DNA from: Brucella pecoris
GTDB taxonomy: Bacteria; Pseudomonadota; Alphaproteobacteria; Rhizobiales; Rhizobiaceae
Reading direction: 5' to 3'
DNA: 64,000 nt
NCBI RefSeq assembly: GCF_006376675.1
Contig: NZ_VEWK01000007.1
Location: 124,001 to 188,000, forward strand
Each line of letters opens with the position of its first letter. Position 1 is the first letter of the stretch. Below are positions 50,191 through 60,463 of the stretch, piece by piece. The notes beneath the pieces are model-generated. The model was not told where the DNA came from. It made no database searches and saw only the letters and a program-made list of their open reading frames with translations. The translations under genes and the position numbers were made by a program.

Positions 50191-52704
50191 TCAATTGCAG
50201 CGATTTGCTTCATCATCGGCGTCGGGTGAACAGTTCGCTGCATTTTTGACAGTGCGAGATCTGGATTTGTACTCGCGTTCGGGCAAGCCGCGTGCCGGAC
50301 GCGAATGGATGCGATGCAAATGCCAGGGACGGCTCGGTGCATCGACTGCAAATGTTATTCGGTTGTCGTGTTGCAGATCAGATATTGGCTGTCCTACGTC
50401 CGATTTCGCTGTTTCGGATGAAATTACCGATAAAGCCTGGAAAGCTCGGGTTTGTTCTTGTCCTTCCCCGAGCCTGATTTCCACCGCCCCCTTTAGCGCT
50501 AGATCGCGTTTACTGATGCTCAGAATTGTGGAACGACCGCAAGATGCGTCTTTGCCGGGAACCGCGAGAATAACCACATCGCCGATATTGCATGCTATCT
50601 CCTGCATCGCGACATCTGCGGTGTAGGCGAGTGTGCGACCATTACGCAAACTGATCGTGCACAATCCATCTTCGCATTCGAACCCATCCCCATCAGTTCG
50701 TTTCTTGTTTTTGCCTGATGGTGGCGCGATGAACTCTTCTATCAGATAGGCGGTTTTCCAATTGTCGATCGTGAATTGCGAGGGGCGGCTGCGATTGATT
50801 GCGAATCTCCCTTCAGCCAGTCGGACTCCTACCAGTTTGGCGTCCTCCGATATTACAATATCGGGGTAAGGCTCTCTGATGAAAACAATGAGCCCAAGAA
50901 CGATGAACGGGAGCGCCAGTGCTTTCAGCCTGGTCGATAGAACAACAGCCAAAACGAGCGCAATGGTCCAGAAGACGAGCGTGAGCACGGGCATTGCCCC
51001 CGGATTACCATCGGGTGACCACGCCGCAACGAAGGCAGCAATGTGCCTGACAACGAAAATTCCCCAACCCATGATCTGCAAAGGTACCCAGTCCAGTTGT
51101 AAGGGCATCAGCACAAGACCGAAGACAGCAAACGGCATCACAAGAAGAGCTATTACGGGCTCAGCGAGAACGTTGCCGAGCAGACCTAACGGTGCTGTAT
51201 TGTTGAAATGATAAGCAGCAAAAATTCCGCTGGCCAGCCCGGCAATGAGTGAAGTGGCGCCTGCGGCCGTGATCGGTTTCAGTATTTTCCCAGCGAAGCC
51301 ATAGGTGGCCTTGCCATGTTTTTCCTTCCCAACACGCCTGCTCGTATTGCGCTCGCTCCACCAGGCATAACCGGCAATTAACGCGGCCGTGGCCGAGAAA
51401 GACATCTGAAAACTCGGCCCCAATATCTCATGCGGCGAAATAGCAATCATAGCGATGGCTGCAATCGCCAAATTGCGCATGCTGATGGCAGCTCGATCCA
51501 CCAGCAATGCACCGAGCATGATCGCGACCATTACATAACTTCGTTGCGCGGCGACATCCGCACCTGACATGGCAAGATAGAAGGTACAGCTCATAAGAGA
51601 GAGAAGCGCCGCGTACTTCTTGACTGGATGCCGCACGCTGAAAGACGGAAATAGCGCAAAGAGAGACCGCAACGACAGCATGACGACCCCGGCAGCAAGC
51701 GCCATATGCAAGCCCGATATCGATAAAATGTGCGCGAGGCCCGCTTTGCGCAGATCTTCATTCGTCTGTTCGCTGATCCCTGCACGTGTGCCCGCAACTA
51801 ACGCTGAGGCGACACTGCCGTCTTCCCCACCAATCACTTCCTCGATTCGTTCAGAAACCCGAACACGCAAGATGGCAATCCATTGGGAAATTTCAGCAGT
51901 CAGGTCGTCTGGTGCAGAAACCGCCGCCACTTTGGGTGTTCCCAGAAAGAAGCCATTAGCGCCAATCCCATTGAAATAGGCGTGAAACGAGAAATCATAA
52001 TTGCCGGGGCGAACCGGACCCGACGGGATACGCAATCGCACATAACCCGTCAGGCCACCACCAATCACTGTCGACGCCGGAATGTCCCTTGCATTGACCC
52101 GGATGCGTTTCGGTGGAAAACGGAGCTTCGGGCGCTCAGTCTGGAGCACATCAAGTGTTATCCGCCAGCTTTCGTTATCCTGATACTCTAGCGCAATAAC
52201 TCGTCCCGTCACACGTGTCGCTACATCGGAGCCCAGCATCGGCGTTGCACGACGTTCCGTCTCCCATTTACCGACCACAAGACCGGCTATCAAAGCGATG
52301 GCCAACGTTATGCCTTGCGTAGCGACATGGTGCCTTCGCGTTGCAATTCGCAAGCCGCCGGCGATCGCAAGCATGGATAGAAGTGGTGTCCACGCAGGTT
52401 CAAATGAGAGCGTAAAATAGATGATTGCGCCAACACCGGAGAAAACTGGCAGCAAGAGAAAAAATGCGCCTCGTCCGGCTTCGGTTGCAATTGCTGCCCT
52501 GACCTGATCCGTCGCAACGAAGAGAATGGAGAGTAGACGCTCACGCCGGCTGAGTACAGGCGGCTTGACCAATTCCAGATTTGCCGGAGGTTCTGTTTCA
52601 TCATGGGGCCAGGCCTCTGGCAACAAAGCACGCAACAGACCATCGGGCATGCTTCTGACAAGCGCCCGTTCGTTGGCATTGCTCGCTTCCCTGATGCCTG
52701 TCAT
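50191..52704 (-). CDS. comEC: ComEC/Rec2-type DNA uptake channel protein
   Basis: An 837-residue inner-membrane protein. An N-terminal DUF4131 region with hydrophobic helices and an OB-like insert (about 40-210) precedes the Competence domain (about 250-560, with HILSISGLHMAL near 335) of many helices. The C-terminal part (about 620-837), which in other ComEC proteins is a metallo-beta-lactamase nuclease, has no HxHxDH motif here. ATG52704 follows GGCGGGGG; a TTG six codons earlier is possible. It is divergent from gltX and convergent with lexA. Whether the cell is competent is unknown. Confidence 0.85.
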   Translation of the reverse strand: MTGIREASNANERALVRSMPDGLLRALLPEAWPHDETEPPANLELVKPPVLSRRERLLSILFVATDQVRAAIATEAGRGAFFLLLPVFSGVGAIIYFTLSFEPAWTPLLSMLAIAGGLRIATRRHHVATQGITLAIALIAGLVVGKWETERRATPMLGSDVATRVTGRVIALEYQDNESWRITLDVLQTERPKLRFPPKRIRVNARDIPASTVIGGGLTGYVRLRIPSGPVRPGNYDFSFHAYFNGIGANGFFLGTPKVAAVSAPDDLTAEISQWIAILRVRVSERIEEVIGGEDGSVASALVAGTRAGISEQTNEDLRKAGLAHILSISGLHMALAAGVVMLSLRSLFALFPSFSVRHPVKKYAALLSLMSCTFYLAMSGADVAAQRSYVMVAIMLGALLVDRAAISMRNLAIAAIAMIAISPHEILGPSFQMSFSATAALIAGYAWWSERNTSRRVGKEKHGKATYGFAGKILKPITAAGATSLIAGLASGIFAAYHFNNTAPLGLLGNVLAEPVIALLVMPFAVFGLVLMPLQLDWVPLQIMGWGIFVVRHIAAFVAAWSPDGNPGAMPVLTLVFWTIALVLAVVLSTRLKALALPFIVLGLIVFIREPYPDIVISEDAKLVGVRLAEGRFAINRSRPSQFTIDNWKTAYLIEEFIAPPSGKNKKRTDGDGFECEDGLCTISLRNGRTLAYTADVAMQEIACNIGDVVILAVPGKDASCGRSTILSISKRDLALKGAVEIRLGEGQEQTRAFQALSVISSETAKSDVGQPISDLQHDNRITFAVDAPSRPWHLHRIHSRPARGLPEREYKSRSRTVKNAANCSPDADDEANRCN

Positions 52705-52965
52705 GCCCCCGCCTGACCGCAAAAGTTAGCCCAAACCGCCGAAATACCCCGAAAGAACGACGGCACATCAGCACGAAAGGGATGTGAAACCCTTGCGCAC
52801 ATTGCTGCCTATGCTACATGAACCGCAGCCGAAATCGAGTGGGTTCGCATCACGAACCCCGATTACCTGCCGGAGTTTCTCCCGCAGGCGTTAGAATTCA
52901 AGTTTGCGCCAGTGTCTCGGCATTCGCCGCTACTCTCAAAAGGCGCATGACACAGTGGAGCTATC

Positions 52966-54387
52966 ATGTCGAAACCGGTCGTTACCCGTTTTGCCCCCTC
53001 GCCCACGGGGTATTTGCACATCGGTGGTGCGCGCACTGCCTTGTTCAACTGGCTGTATGCCAAGCACAATGGCGGCAAGATGTTGCTGCGCATCGAAGAC
53101 ACCGACCGGGAACGTTCCACAGACGCCGCGACGGCTGCCATTCTCGATGGGCTGACCTGGTTAGGTCTGGATTGGGACGGCGACGCTATCTCACAGTTTG
53201 AACGCGCACCTCGCCATCGTGAAGTAGCGGAAGAACTCGTCGCTCTTGGGAAGGCATATTATTGCTATACAACGCCAGAAGAACTGGAAGAAATGCGCGA
53301 GAAAGCACGGGCGGAAGGCCGCCCGCCGCGTTATGATGGTCGCTGGCGTGATCGCGATCCGTCTGAAGCGCCTGCAGGCGTGAAGCCCGTCGTCCGGATC
53401 AAGGCTCCGCAGGAGGGCGAAACCCTCGTTCGGGATGCTGTGCAGGGCGACGTGCGTTTCCCGAACAAGGATCTCGATGATTTCATCATTCTGCGTTCCG
53501 ACGGTACGCCGACTTATATGCATGCGGTTGTGGTCGACGATCACGATATGGGAGTGACGCACATCATTCGCGGCGACGATCATCTTACCAACGCCGCGCG
53601 ACAGACCGTAATCTATGATGCGATGGGGTGGGACGTACCACAAATGTCGCATATCCCCCTCATTCATGGTGCCGATGGCGCAAAACTCTCCAAGCGTCAC
53701 GGCGCTCTGGGTGTCGATGCCTACCGTGCAATGGGCTATTTGCCTGCGGCCCTGCGCAACTATCTCGTGCGCCTCGGTTGGAGCCACGGTGATGACGAAG
53801 TCATGTCGACCGAGCAAATGATCGAATGGTTCGACGTCAAAGATATCAATAAGGGCGCAGCCCGCTTCGACTTTCAAAAGCTTGAGGCAATTAACGGCCT
53901 CTATATGCGTGCCAGCGATGATAAAGCGCTTTACGACGCGCTCGTCGCCGTTCTGCCGGAAATCGAAAGTGGTAAGGAAATTGCAGACGCTCTGGACGAC
54001 AAGCGAAGCGCGCAATTGCTTGCGGCCATGCCTGGCTTGAAGGACCGTGCCAAAACTCTGGTGGAACTGGCTGACGGGTCGAAGTTCATCTTCGCTACTC
54101 GGCCGCTCGATCTTGATGAGAAGGCTGCGTCTCTCCTGAACGAAGAAGGCCGCGCTGTGCTCAAATCCGTACTCCCTGATTTAGAAGCAGCAGGCGAGTG
54201 GACCGCTGAAGCTCTCGATGCCGTTGTACGGACTCACGCGGAGAAAACTGGGCTGAAACTGGGCAAGATCGCACAACCATTGCGCGCCGCACTGACCGGT
54301 CGAGCCACTTCTCCGGGTGTATTCGACGTACTTTTCGTCCTTGGACGCGAAGAGTCTCTGGGGCGTATTCGCGATCAAATCGTTTAA
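52966..54387 (+). CDS. gltX: Glutamyl-tRNA synthetase
   Basis: A 473-residue class I synthetase with the HIGH-type motif [16 protein letters not shown] near residue 9 and the KMSKS-type loop KLSKRHG near 241. The C-terminal anticodon-binding domain spans about 320-470. Alphaproteobacteria often carry two such genes, one of which mischarges tRNA-Gln for the transamidation route; this one could be either. The start is 261 bases from comEC across a divergent gap. The gltA gene follows. Confidence 0.94.
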   Translation: MSKPVVTRFAPSPTGYLHIGGARTALFNWLYAKHNGGKMLLRIEDTDRERSTDAATAAILDGLTWLGLDWDGDAISQFERAPRHREVAEELVALGKAYYCYTTPEELEEMREKARAEGRPPRYDGRWRDRDPSEAPAGVKPVVRIKAPQEGETLVRDAVQGDVRFPNKDLDDFIILRSDGTPTYMHAVVVDDHDMGVTHIIRGDDHLTNAARQTVIYDAMGWDVPQMSHIPLIHGADGAKLSKRHGALGVDAYRAMGYLPAALRNYLVRLGWSHGDDEVMSTEQMIEWFDVKDINKGAARFDFQKLEAINGLYMRASDDKALYDALVAVLPEIESGKEIADALDDKRSAQLLAAMPGLKDRAKTLVELADGSKFIFATRPLDLDEKAASLLNEEGRAVLKSVLPDLEAAGEWTAEALDAVVRTHAEKTGLKLGKIAQPLRAALTGRATSPGVFDVLFVLGREESLGRIRDQIV

Positions 54388-54469
54388 GGTGGGATCATTC
54401 ACGCTGACGTGACAAAACCCACTTAAATAGTTCAAATTACGCATTGCATCACGAACCGTTTGGGATAGT

Positions 54470-54497
54470 TTGACGGGCAAAATCGTTAGGATAATGC
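54470..54497 (+). promoter_or_regulatory. Candidate housekeeping promoter of gltA
   Basis: TTGACG (54470-54475) and TAATGC (54492-54497) are 16 bases apart, close to the -35/-10 consensus. The start near 54505 would leave a leader of about 110 bases beginning with the hairpin at 54509. Confidence 0.45.
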
Positions 54498-54508
54498 GTT
54501 AAACGCTG

Positions 54509-54534
54509 ATGGTCCCCTCAGGGGCGGGGACCAT
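54509..54534 (+). promoter_or_regulatory. Leader hairpin of gltA with alternative fold
   Basis: ATGGTCCCC (54509-54517) pairs perfectly with GGGGACCAT (54526-54534). A shorter rival stem, CCCC (54514-54517) with GGGG (54521-54524), uses the same left-hand bases. No T-run follows, so it is not an intrinsic terminator. It lies 84 bases before the gltA start. Confidence 0.45.
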
Positions 54535-54617
54535 GCCGAGAGATAAAAGATAAATTATAACAATGATTACGATTCTGCCGTCGTGCGGGCGGCAAAGTGG
54601 AAATGAAAGGAAACACG

Positions 54618-55910
54618 ATGTCAGATAAGACAGCCAGCTTTACACTAGAAGGCAAAACATTCGATCTGCCTGTGCGACAAGGCACTGTCGGACCAGACGT
54701 CGTTGATATCGGTCCACTCTACAAGAATTCACAGATGTTCACCTACGATCCGGGCTTCACGTCCACGGCATCGTGCGAATCCAAGATCACTTATATCGAT
54801 GGCGACGAAGGCACCCTACTCTATCGCGGCTACCCGATCGATCAGCTCGCCGAACACGGTGATTTTCTGGAAACCTGCTATCTGCTTCTCTACGGTGAAC
54901 TGCCGACCGCAACCCAGAAGTCTGACTTCGACTATCGTGTGACGCGCCACACGATGATTCACGAACAGATGACGAAGTTCTTTACGGGCTTCCGTCGTGA
55001 TGCCCATCCTATGGCAGTGATGGTTGGCTGTGTCGGTGCGATGTCAGCATTCTATCACGACTCCACTGATATTACGGATCCGCATCAACGTATGGTCGCG
55101 TCGATTCGTCTGATTGCCAAGGTTCCGACGCTTGCTGCCATGGCGTACAAATACCATATCGGTCAGCCGTTCATGTATCCGAAGAACGACCTCGATTTCG
55201 CGTCGAACTTCCTGCATATGTGCTTTGGCGTCCCGTGCGAGGATTACAAGGTCAATCCGGTTCTGGCACGCGCCATGGACCGCATCTTTATCCTTCATGC
55301 GGATCATGAGCAGAACGCCTCGACGTCAACCGTGCGTCTCGCCGGTTCTTCTGGTGCCAATCCTTTTGCATGTATCGCGGCTGGCGTTGCCTGCCTCTGG
55401 GGCCCAGCTCATGGTGGTGCAAACGAAGCCGCACTTAACATGCTTGCTGAAATCGGTTCTGTTGACAACATTCCTGAATTCATCGCCCGTGCAAAGGACA
55501 AGAACGATCCGTTCCGCCTGATGGGCTTCGGTCACCGCGTCTACAAGAACTATGATCCACGTGCAAAGATCATGCAGAAGACCTGCCATGAGGTTCTGGG
55601 CGAACTCGGCATCAAGGACGACCCGCTGCTCGACGTTGCAATGGAACTCGAAAAGATCGCCCTGACGGATGAGTATTTCATCGAGAAAAAGCTTTATCCG
55701 AACATCGACTTCTATTCGGGCATCACCCTGAAGGCTCTCGGGTTCCCAACTGAAATGTTCACGGTTCTCTTTGCACTCGCCCGCACCGTCGGCTGGGTTG
55801 CACAGTGGAAGGAAATGATCGAGGATCCACAGCAAAAGATCGGCCGTCCGCGCCAGCTTTATACAGGCGCTCCCGAACGCGATTACGTGCCGCTCGCAAA
55901 GCGCAAATAA
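54618..55910 (+). CDS. gltA: Citrate synthase
   Basis: The 430-residue enzyme condenses acetyl-CoA with oxaloacetate to start the TCA cycle. The catalytic segments are [30 protein letters not shown] and [15 protein letters not shown], with two histidines and an aspartate in family positions. The N-terminal small domain indicates the type II (hexameric) form. ATG54618 follows AAAGGAAAC; an in-frame GTG seven codons earlier is less likely. The acetyl-CoA comes from the pyruvate dehydrogenase encoded elsewhere in this window. It ends in a strong terminator. Confidence 0.97.
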   Translation: MSDKTASFTLEGKTFDLPVRQGTVGPDVVDIGPLYKNSQMFTYDPGFTSTASCESKITYIDGDEGTLLYRGYPIDQLAEHGDFLETCYLLLYGELPTATQKSDFDYRVTRHTMIHEQMTKFFTGFRRDAHPMAVMVGCVGAMSAFYHDSTDITDPHQRMVASIRLIAKVPTLAAMAYKYHIGQPFMYPKNDLDFASNFLHMCFGVPCEDYKVNPVLARAMDRIFILHADHEQNASTSTVRLAGSSGANPFACIAAGVACLWGPAHGGANEAALNMLAEIGSVDNIPEFIARAKDKNDPFRLMGFGHRVYKNYDPRAKIMQKTCHEVLGELGIKDDPLLDVAMELEKIALTDEYFIEKKLYPNIDFYSGITLKALGFPTEMFTVLFALARTVGWVAQWKEMIEDPQQKIGRPRQLYTGAPERDYVPLAKRK

Positions 55911-55926
55911 GTATCTGACCTACAAG

Positions 55927-55962
55927 AAAACCCCGGTTGCCTTTGGCAACCGGGGTTTTTTC
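55927..55962. terminator. Bidirectional terminator between gltA and lpxB
   Basis: A 15-base perfect stem (AAAACCCCGGTTGCC with its complement, 55927-55959) around a 3-base loop runs into a T-tract on the plus strand; the minus strand also ends in TTTTCTT. It can serve both convergent genes. Confidence 0.9.
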
Positions 55963-55984
55963 ATGTCTTGTCTGCAGTTGAACA

Positions 55985-57169
55985 TCAGCTCTTGGAATTG
56001 CTTGCCAGTTCCAGAATGACCTGCGCTCCGATCTCACCAGACGGGCGCTCGGTTGACATGATCGAAGCGACCGTATCAAAACCGTCCAGTTGCGCTTGAC
56101 GTGCCGACCCGGGACGCATCAGCCGCTCAAGACTGCGAGCGAGCATTCCCGGACGAACAAACTCGTTAAAATATTCGGGAACGACCGGCTCGTCGGCAAT
56201 GATATTCGGCAAGGCTGCGCTCCAGATCGTGATCTTAGGCATCAGAAACTTGCGTGCGAACCAGTCCGCCTTATAGGAAAGCACACTAGGAATGCGCGAG
56301 AGGGCCAGTTCCAGCGAGACAGTTCCCGAAGCCGCGAGCGCCGCATCGGCGCGGGAAAACGCCTTCCACTTTTCTTCGTCACCCAGCACAATGAGCGGCT
56401 TGATAGCCCAGTTCTTAGAAAGATCCCGTACCATTTCCTCAATACGGGGCAGTGTTGGCAGAACAACGTCGAGTTTCTCGACACGCGCCGCAAGTTCGCT
56501 AACAGCATGTCCGAACGGCTCCATGAGCATCTGGATTTCAGTCCGACGCGAGCCTGGCAGAACAAGCAACGTTTTCCGGGTTCCAACAGTCCGTTGCGCT
56601 TCCAGAGCTTTCTGCGCAGCCCGCGCATGCAATATCGGTTCATAGCTGGAAAGGCGGTGCCCGACATAAGTGGCACTCGGTCCGCTCAACCGTTGCATAA
56701 CCTCGACTTCAAACGGAAGAATAGTCAACACATGATCGAAATAAGCCTTCATCGCCCTTGCACGCTGCGGACGCCAGGCCCAAACACTCGGCGCTATATA
56801 CTTCACAATAGGAATTGACGGATTCGCGGCTCTGATCTTTCTGGCAACACGATGTGTAAACTCAGGACTGTCGATCAGGAGTACGCAATCCGGCTTCTCT
56901 GCAACAATGCGTCGCGCCGTCTGCCCGATGCGTAACATCAGCCCCGGCAAATTTTTAAGAATTGCGCCCAGTCCCATAAGTGCAATCTCGTGTGGATCAA
57001 AAAAGGATTTCATTCCACGAGCTGCGAGGTGATCACCTCCGACCCCTACAATATCGACCAGACGGTCCGTTTGCGTCCGCAACGCATCAATCAGATCCGC
57101 GCCAAGAAGGTCACCGGATTCTTCACCGGCCACGATTGCTATTTTCAATGGCCGGCTGGTGGTGCTCAC
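55985..57169 (-). CDS. lpxB: Lipid-A-disaccharide synthase
   Basis: A 394-residue GT19 enzyme that joins lipid X and UDP-2,3-diacylglucosamine to form the lipid A disaccharide. The N-terminal IVAGEESGDLLGADLI, the LIDSPEFTHRVARKIR middle, KYIAPSVWAWRP near 145 and the LLPGSRRTEI and ASGTVSLELAL stretches fit the family. Its start overlaps the lpxI stop by 4 bases. It is the last gene of the long lpx operon before the terminator at 55927. Confidence 0.95.
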   Translation of the reverse strand: MSTTSRPLKIAIVAGEESGDLLGADLIDALRTQTDRLVDIVGVGGDHLAARGMKSFFDPHEIALMGLGAILKNLPGLMLRIGQTARRIVAEKPDCVLLIDSPEFTHRVARKIRAANPSIPIVKYIAPSVWAWRPQRARAMKAYFDHVLTILPFEVEVMQRLSGPSATYVGHRLSSYEPILHARAAQKALEAQRTVGTRKTLLVLPGSRRTEIQMLMEPFGHAVSELAARVEKLDVVLPTLPRIEEMVRDLSKNWAIKPLIVLGDEEKWKAFSRADAALAASGTVSLELALSRIPSVLSYKADWFARKFLMPKITIWSAALPNIIADEPVVPEYFNEFVRPGMLARSLERLMRPGSARQAQLDGFDTVASIMSTERPSGEIGAQVILELASNSKS

Positions 57170-58065
57170 TTCTTGATATCCTTTCTCTCGCGACTGACCG
57201 TTTCGATAAAAAGGCCTTTGTCGTTTGCCGCAGCGATGGTCTCGCCGAAGCCTAGAATGAATGTTCTACCCGCCTCAACCGCTATTCCTGACAAACCCGC
57301 CTGCGTGGCTTTATCTATTGTCGAGATTCCAATGGTCGGAAGATCCGCCCTCTCGTCCTGTTGCGGTTTCGCCATCTTGACGAGAACGCCGCCCCGCCGA
57401 GGTATACGACCGGCTGCACGCAACTCGCGTACACGTTCTATCATCTGATCGGTGCCTTCCGCCCCTTCGAGAGCAACGACACGACCACCAATTGCAATCG
57501 CACCCTGCCCGACATCAAGATCACCCAGACGAAGCGCAGATTCCATCGCAAGTTCAAGATTATGACGTTCTCGGGTGTCTGGTACTTTTCGAGTCAAGAC
57601 TTGAGCCGGTGACGGGGAAAGCAAATCCGGGACGACCTCATGAGCTCCGACAACTTTAAAGCCAAAGGATTCCAGCAGGCCTATGAACGCGCGCAACAGA
57701 GCATCGTCGCCCTGCCCCAGTGCGCGCAAAACGTAAGGCACCGCACGTAAAGTGGGCCAGTCAAACTTCAGATCGCTGACATGGGGCCTGCTTGTCACCC
57801 CTCCGGCAAGGACAACCCGATCCACACCGGCATCCTTCATGGACCGCACGAGTTTTGCAAACTCAACGATCGAAATTTCCTGATGTTCATACTTATAAAG
57901 TGTCGGATCGGCTTCTCCTCGCAACGGCACAAGGAAAGGCGATTTTCCTGCGGCTGCGAGGGCGCTGGCCACGCTGACTGGCAACAGGCCATTGCCAGCG
58001 ATAATCGCAACGCGTCCCGCATCATCTGCGAGACGCAGTATTTTCTCAATCTTCGTTACTGTCAT
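57166..58065 (-). CDS. lpxI: UDP-2,3-diacylglucosamine hydrolase LpxI
   Basis: A 299-residue protein of the LpxI family, which hydrolyses UDP-2,3-diacylglucosamine to lipid X in organisms lacking LpxH. The N-terminal IAGNGLLPVSVASALAAAG and the PLRGEADPTLYKYEHQEI stretch are family features. The C-terminal domain carries PTIGISTIDKATQAGLSGIAVE. ATG58065 begins 20 bases inside the 3' end of lpxA; an in-frame start at 58128 would overlap more. Overlaps with lpxA and lpxB suggest tight coupling. Confidence 0.88.
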   Translation of the reverse strand: MTVTKIEKILRLADDAGRVAIIAGNGLLPVSVASALAAAGKSPFLVPLRGEADPTLYKYEHQEISIVEFAKLVRSMKDAGVDRVVLAGGVTSRPHVSDLKFDWPTLRAVPYVLRALGQGDDALLRAFIGLLESFGFKVVGAHEVVPDLLSPSPAQVLTRKVPDTRERHNLELAMESALRLGDLDVGQGAIAIGGRVVALEGAEGTDQMIERVRELRAAGRIPRRGGVLVKMAKPQQDERADLPTIGISTIDKATQAGLSGIAVEAGRTFILGFGETIAAANDKGLFIETVSRERKDIKK

Positions 58066-58882
58066 GCCCGGCCGCACCATGGACCGCATCAAGCGGAGGT
58101 GTACAGTAGGCCCGCTTGGTATCGACATTGATGAAATCGATCATGTCAATGACAGCCGGAGAGTCTGGTATCGTAGTCAGAACGTCCTTGGCGCGCTCCC
58201 GGATTGGCTTCGTGCGGTCGAACAGCATCCGAACTGCATGGCGGAGATTATGGATCTCCTTGCGTTCCATACCCGAGCGCTTCATACCGACGATATTCAA
58301 TCCGCCAAGATGAGCATGCACACCAATCGCCATGCCATAAGGGATAAGATCGCTTACAACAGCGGCCATACCGCCAACGAAAGCGTGATGTCCAATGCGC
58401 ACAAACTGATGTATCGCTGCTCCGCCGCCGAGAATGGCATGATGCCCGATTGTCGTGTGACCACCGATCATCACGTTGTTGGAAAATGTAACGTAATCGC
58501 CAGTATCGCAGTCGTGTGCTACGTGCGCATAAGCAAGAAACGAACAGTTGTCGCCGACGGACGTGTAACCCCGCGCGCTGTCTGACCCTTTGTGCATGGT
58601 CACGCCTTCGCGGATAAGGCAGTTTACACCAATATTCAGCTTGGTAGGGCCGCCCTTATGCTTATTGTTCTGCGGATCGCACCCCAGAACAGCATGCGGA
58701 TAAACCTTTCCGCCTGCGCCGAGCGTTGTTGCACCGGTTACCACTACGTGGCTCATCAATTCCGAATTGTCGCCGATGACGGCGCCAGACTGAATGTGAC
58801 AGAAGGGGCCGACAGACACACCTTGCCCCAGTTCCACACCCTGCTCCACAAGAGCGGTGGGGTGAATGAATGTTTCTTTCAT
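58046..58882 (-). CDS. lpxA: UDP-N-acetylglucosamine acyltransferase
   Basis: A 278-residue acyltransferase that adds the first 3-hydroxyacyl chain to UDP-GlcNAc in lipid A synthesis. Repeated hexapeptides give a left-handed parallel beta-helix (about 5-190, such as GCDPQNNKHKGG and GHHAILGGGAAIHQF with the catalytic histidine), and a helical C-terminus follows. ATG58882 gives the family N-terminus KETFIHPTA; a GTG four codons earlier overlaps the fabZ stop. It lies 8 bases after fabZ. Confidence 0.97.
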   Translation of the reverse strand: MKETFIHPTALVEQGVELGQGVSVGPFCHIQSGAVIGDNSELMSHVVVTGATTLGAGGKVYPHAVLGCDPQNNKHKGGPTKLNIGVNCLIREGVTMHKGSDSARGYTSVGDNCSFLAYAHVAHDCDTGDYVTFSNNVMIGGHTTIGHHAILGGGAAIHQFVRIGHHAFVGGMAAVVSDLIPYGMAIGVHAHLGGLNIVGMKRSGMERKEIHNLRHAVRMLFDRTKPIRERAKDVLTTIPDSPAVIDMIDFINVDTKRAYCTPPLDAVHGAAGHDSNED

Positions 58883-58890
58883 CAATATGC

Positions 58891-59364
58891 TCACTGGCTT
58901 TCTTCGGCTGTGCTGATCATTGCAGCAACTTCAGCTTCCGCAACCTTTACACCATCAACTTCCGCGATGCATTCATATTTCGAGATATTTGCGCGTTGCT
59001 TGATCTTCTTCACATGAAGCAGAAGCCGATCTCCCGGGATAACCGGGCGACGGAATTTCGCATTGTCTATGGTCATGAAATAGACCACGCCGGGGCGTCC
59101 GGTCTTACGCTGAAGCAGCGAAATAGCACCTGCTGTCTGCGCCATAGCTTCAACGATCAGTACACCCGGCATGATTGGCTTTTCGGGGAAATGTCCCGAG
59201 AAATGCGGCTCGTTGATCGTCACATTCTTGATGCCGGTTGCAGAGACATCACCGTCAATGTCGACAATCCTGTCGATCAGCAAAAACGGATAGCGATGCG
59301 GCAACACTGCCAGAAGATCCTGGATATCTGCTGCTTCCAGCTTTGTCTGATTTGCATCACTCAT
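58891..59364 (-). CDS. fabZ: 3-hydroxyacyl-ACP dehydratase FabZ
   Basis: The 157-residue hotdog-fold dehydratase serves fatty acid elongation and competes with LpxA and LpxD for hydroxyacyl-ACP. The catalytic [12 protein letters not shown] near residue 20 and [19 protein letters not shown] near 55 hold the histidine and glutamate. ATG59364 follows AAAGGAAC; the open frame from 59481 reads into lpxD. It overlaps the lpxD stop by 8 bases. Confidence 0.96.
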   Translation of the reverse strand: MSDANQTKLEAADIQDLLAVLPHRYPFLLIDRIVDIDGDVSATGIKNVTINEPHFSGHFPEKPIMPGVLIVEAMAQTAGAISLLQRKTGRPGVVYFMTIDNAKFRRPVIPGDRLLLHVKKIKQRANISKYECIAEVDGVKVAEAEVAAMISTAEESQ

Positions 59365-60412
59365 CAGAGGATTGTTCCTTTCTCGATTGCCCGATGCTGC
59401 GGATGTTCGCAATATCGCGGAACCACTGCTTGATAGGCCGCGCAGGAATACCACCCCAGCGCTCCCCATCGGGTATGTCATTCATAACGCCGCTCGCTGC
59501 GGCAACCTGAACGCGCGAGCCGATAATCAAATGATCGGCAAGCCCCACGCGCCCACCTAACATGGTCTGGTCGCCAATGACACAACTGCCGGAAATGCCG
59601 CAATGCGCCGCGACAATACAGAAACGACCAAATCGCACGTTATGTGCGATTTGAACAAGATTATCGATCTTCGTGCCTTCGCCGATGACGGTGTCATTCA
59701 ACGAACCACGATCAATCGTGGTATTGGCACCAATCTCGACATTGTCCTGAATGATGACCCGACCAAGCTGGGGAACCTTTTCCAAACCGGCAGGGCCAGG
59801 AACGTAGCCGAAGCCATCCTGTCCTATTCGAACACCTGGGTGAAGCGAAACCTGGTTGCCTATGAAAGCACACTGAACGGTTACACCCGGCGCTATATAG
59901 CTGTTGCGACCTATCTGGCTACCCTCGCCAATGACGGCTGTTGAAGCAACCAACGTACCGGAGCCAACGGTCACCCCCCTCCCGATTACCGCTCCGGCTT
60001 CGATGGTTGCGCCATCTTCGATATGGGCGGATGGATGAATAATCGCCGCCGCAGAAACACCCGTTTCTCCAAACCAGCTAACCGGTCTGACAGATGCTGG
60101 AAACAGCATTCGACCAACAGATGCGAAATCCCGTTGCGGACTACGGGTAACCAGTGCCGCTATATGCGACGGCACACTATCTACAAGAGCTTCCGTGCAG
60201 AGAACGCCTGCAGCATTGATCAAGGAGAGGCCATCGGCGTTCTTCTTGCCCTCGACGAAAGCAAGTGAACCGTCAGATGCATCCTTCAACGAAGAAAGGC
60301 GCGAAACAGAGCGCGGCGCAAGCTTCGGGTCACGAAGTCTTGCACCGGTAAAATCTGCAATATCGCCAATCGTGAGTTCACGCGAAGGCGCGAAAAAAAC
60401 AGGATCTGCCAT
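59357..60412 (-). CDS. lpxD: UDP-3-O-acylglucosamine N-acyltransferase
   Basis: A 351-residue acyltransferase that adds the second 3-hydroxyacyl chain in lipid A synthesis. The N-terminal uridine-binding domain (about 1-100) precedes a hexapeptide beta-helix (about 110-310), with [13 protein letters not shown] [14 protein letters not shown] and [11 protein letters not shown] containing the catalytic histidine. ATG60412 is preferred over the TTG one codon earlier. It follows bamA by 51 bases on the same strand, as in most Gram-negative lpx operons. Confidence 0.97.
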   Translation of the reverse strand: MADPVFFAPSRELTIGDIADFTGARLRDPKLAPRSVSRLSSLKDASDGSLAFVEGKKNADGLSLINAAGVLCTEALVDSVPSHIAALVTRSPQRDFASVGRMLFPASVRPVSWFGETGVSAAAIIHPSAHIEDGATIEAGAVIGRGVTVGSGTLVASTAVIGEGSQIGRNSYIAPGVTVQCAFIGNQVSLHPGVRIGQDGFGYVPGPAGLEKVPQLGRVIIQDNVEIGANTTIDRGSLNDTVIGEGTKIDNLVQIAHNVRFGRFCIVAAHCGISGSCVIGDQTMLGGRVGLADHLIIGSRVQVAAASGVMNDIPDGERWGGIPARPIKQWFRDIANIRSIGQSRKEQSSDE

Positions 60413-60463
60413 CAAAACACTTTCTTTCCCGGGGTTTTTACACCCCAGGAAAAGGCAAATCTA

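Noticed and set aside
54509..54534. gltA leader hairpin as the terminator of gltX
   Set aside because: No T-run follows the stem, and a promoter-like pair precedes it.
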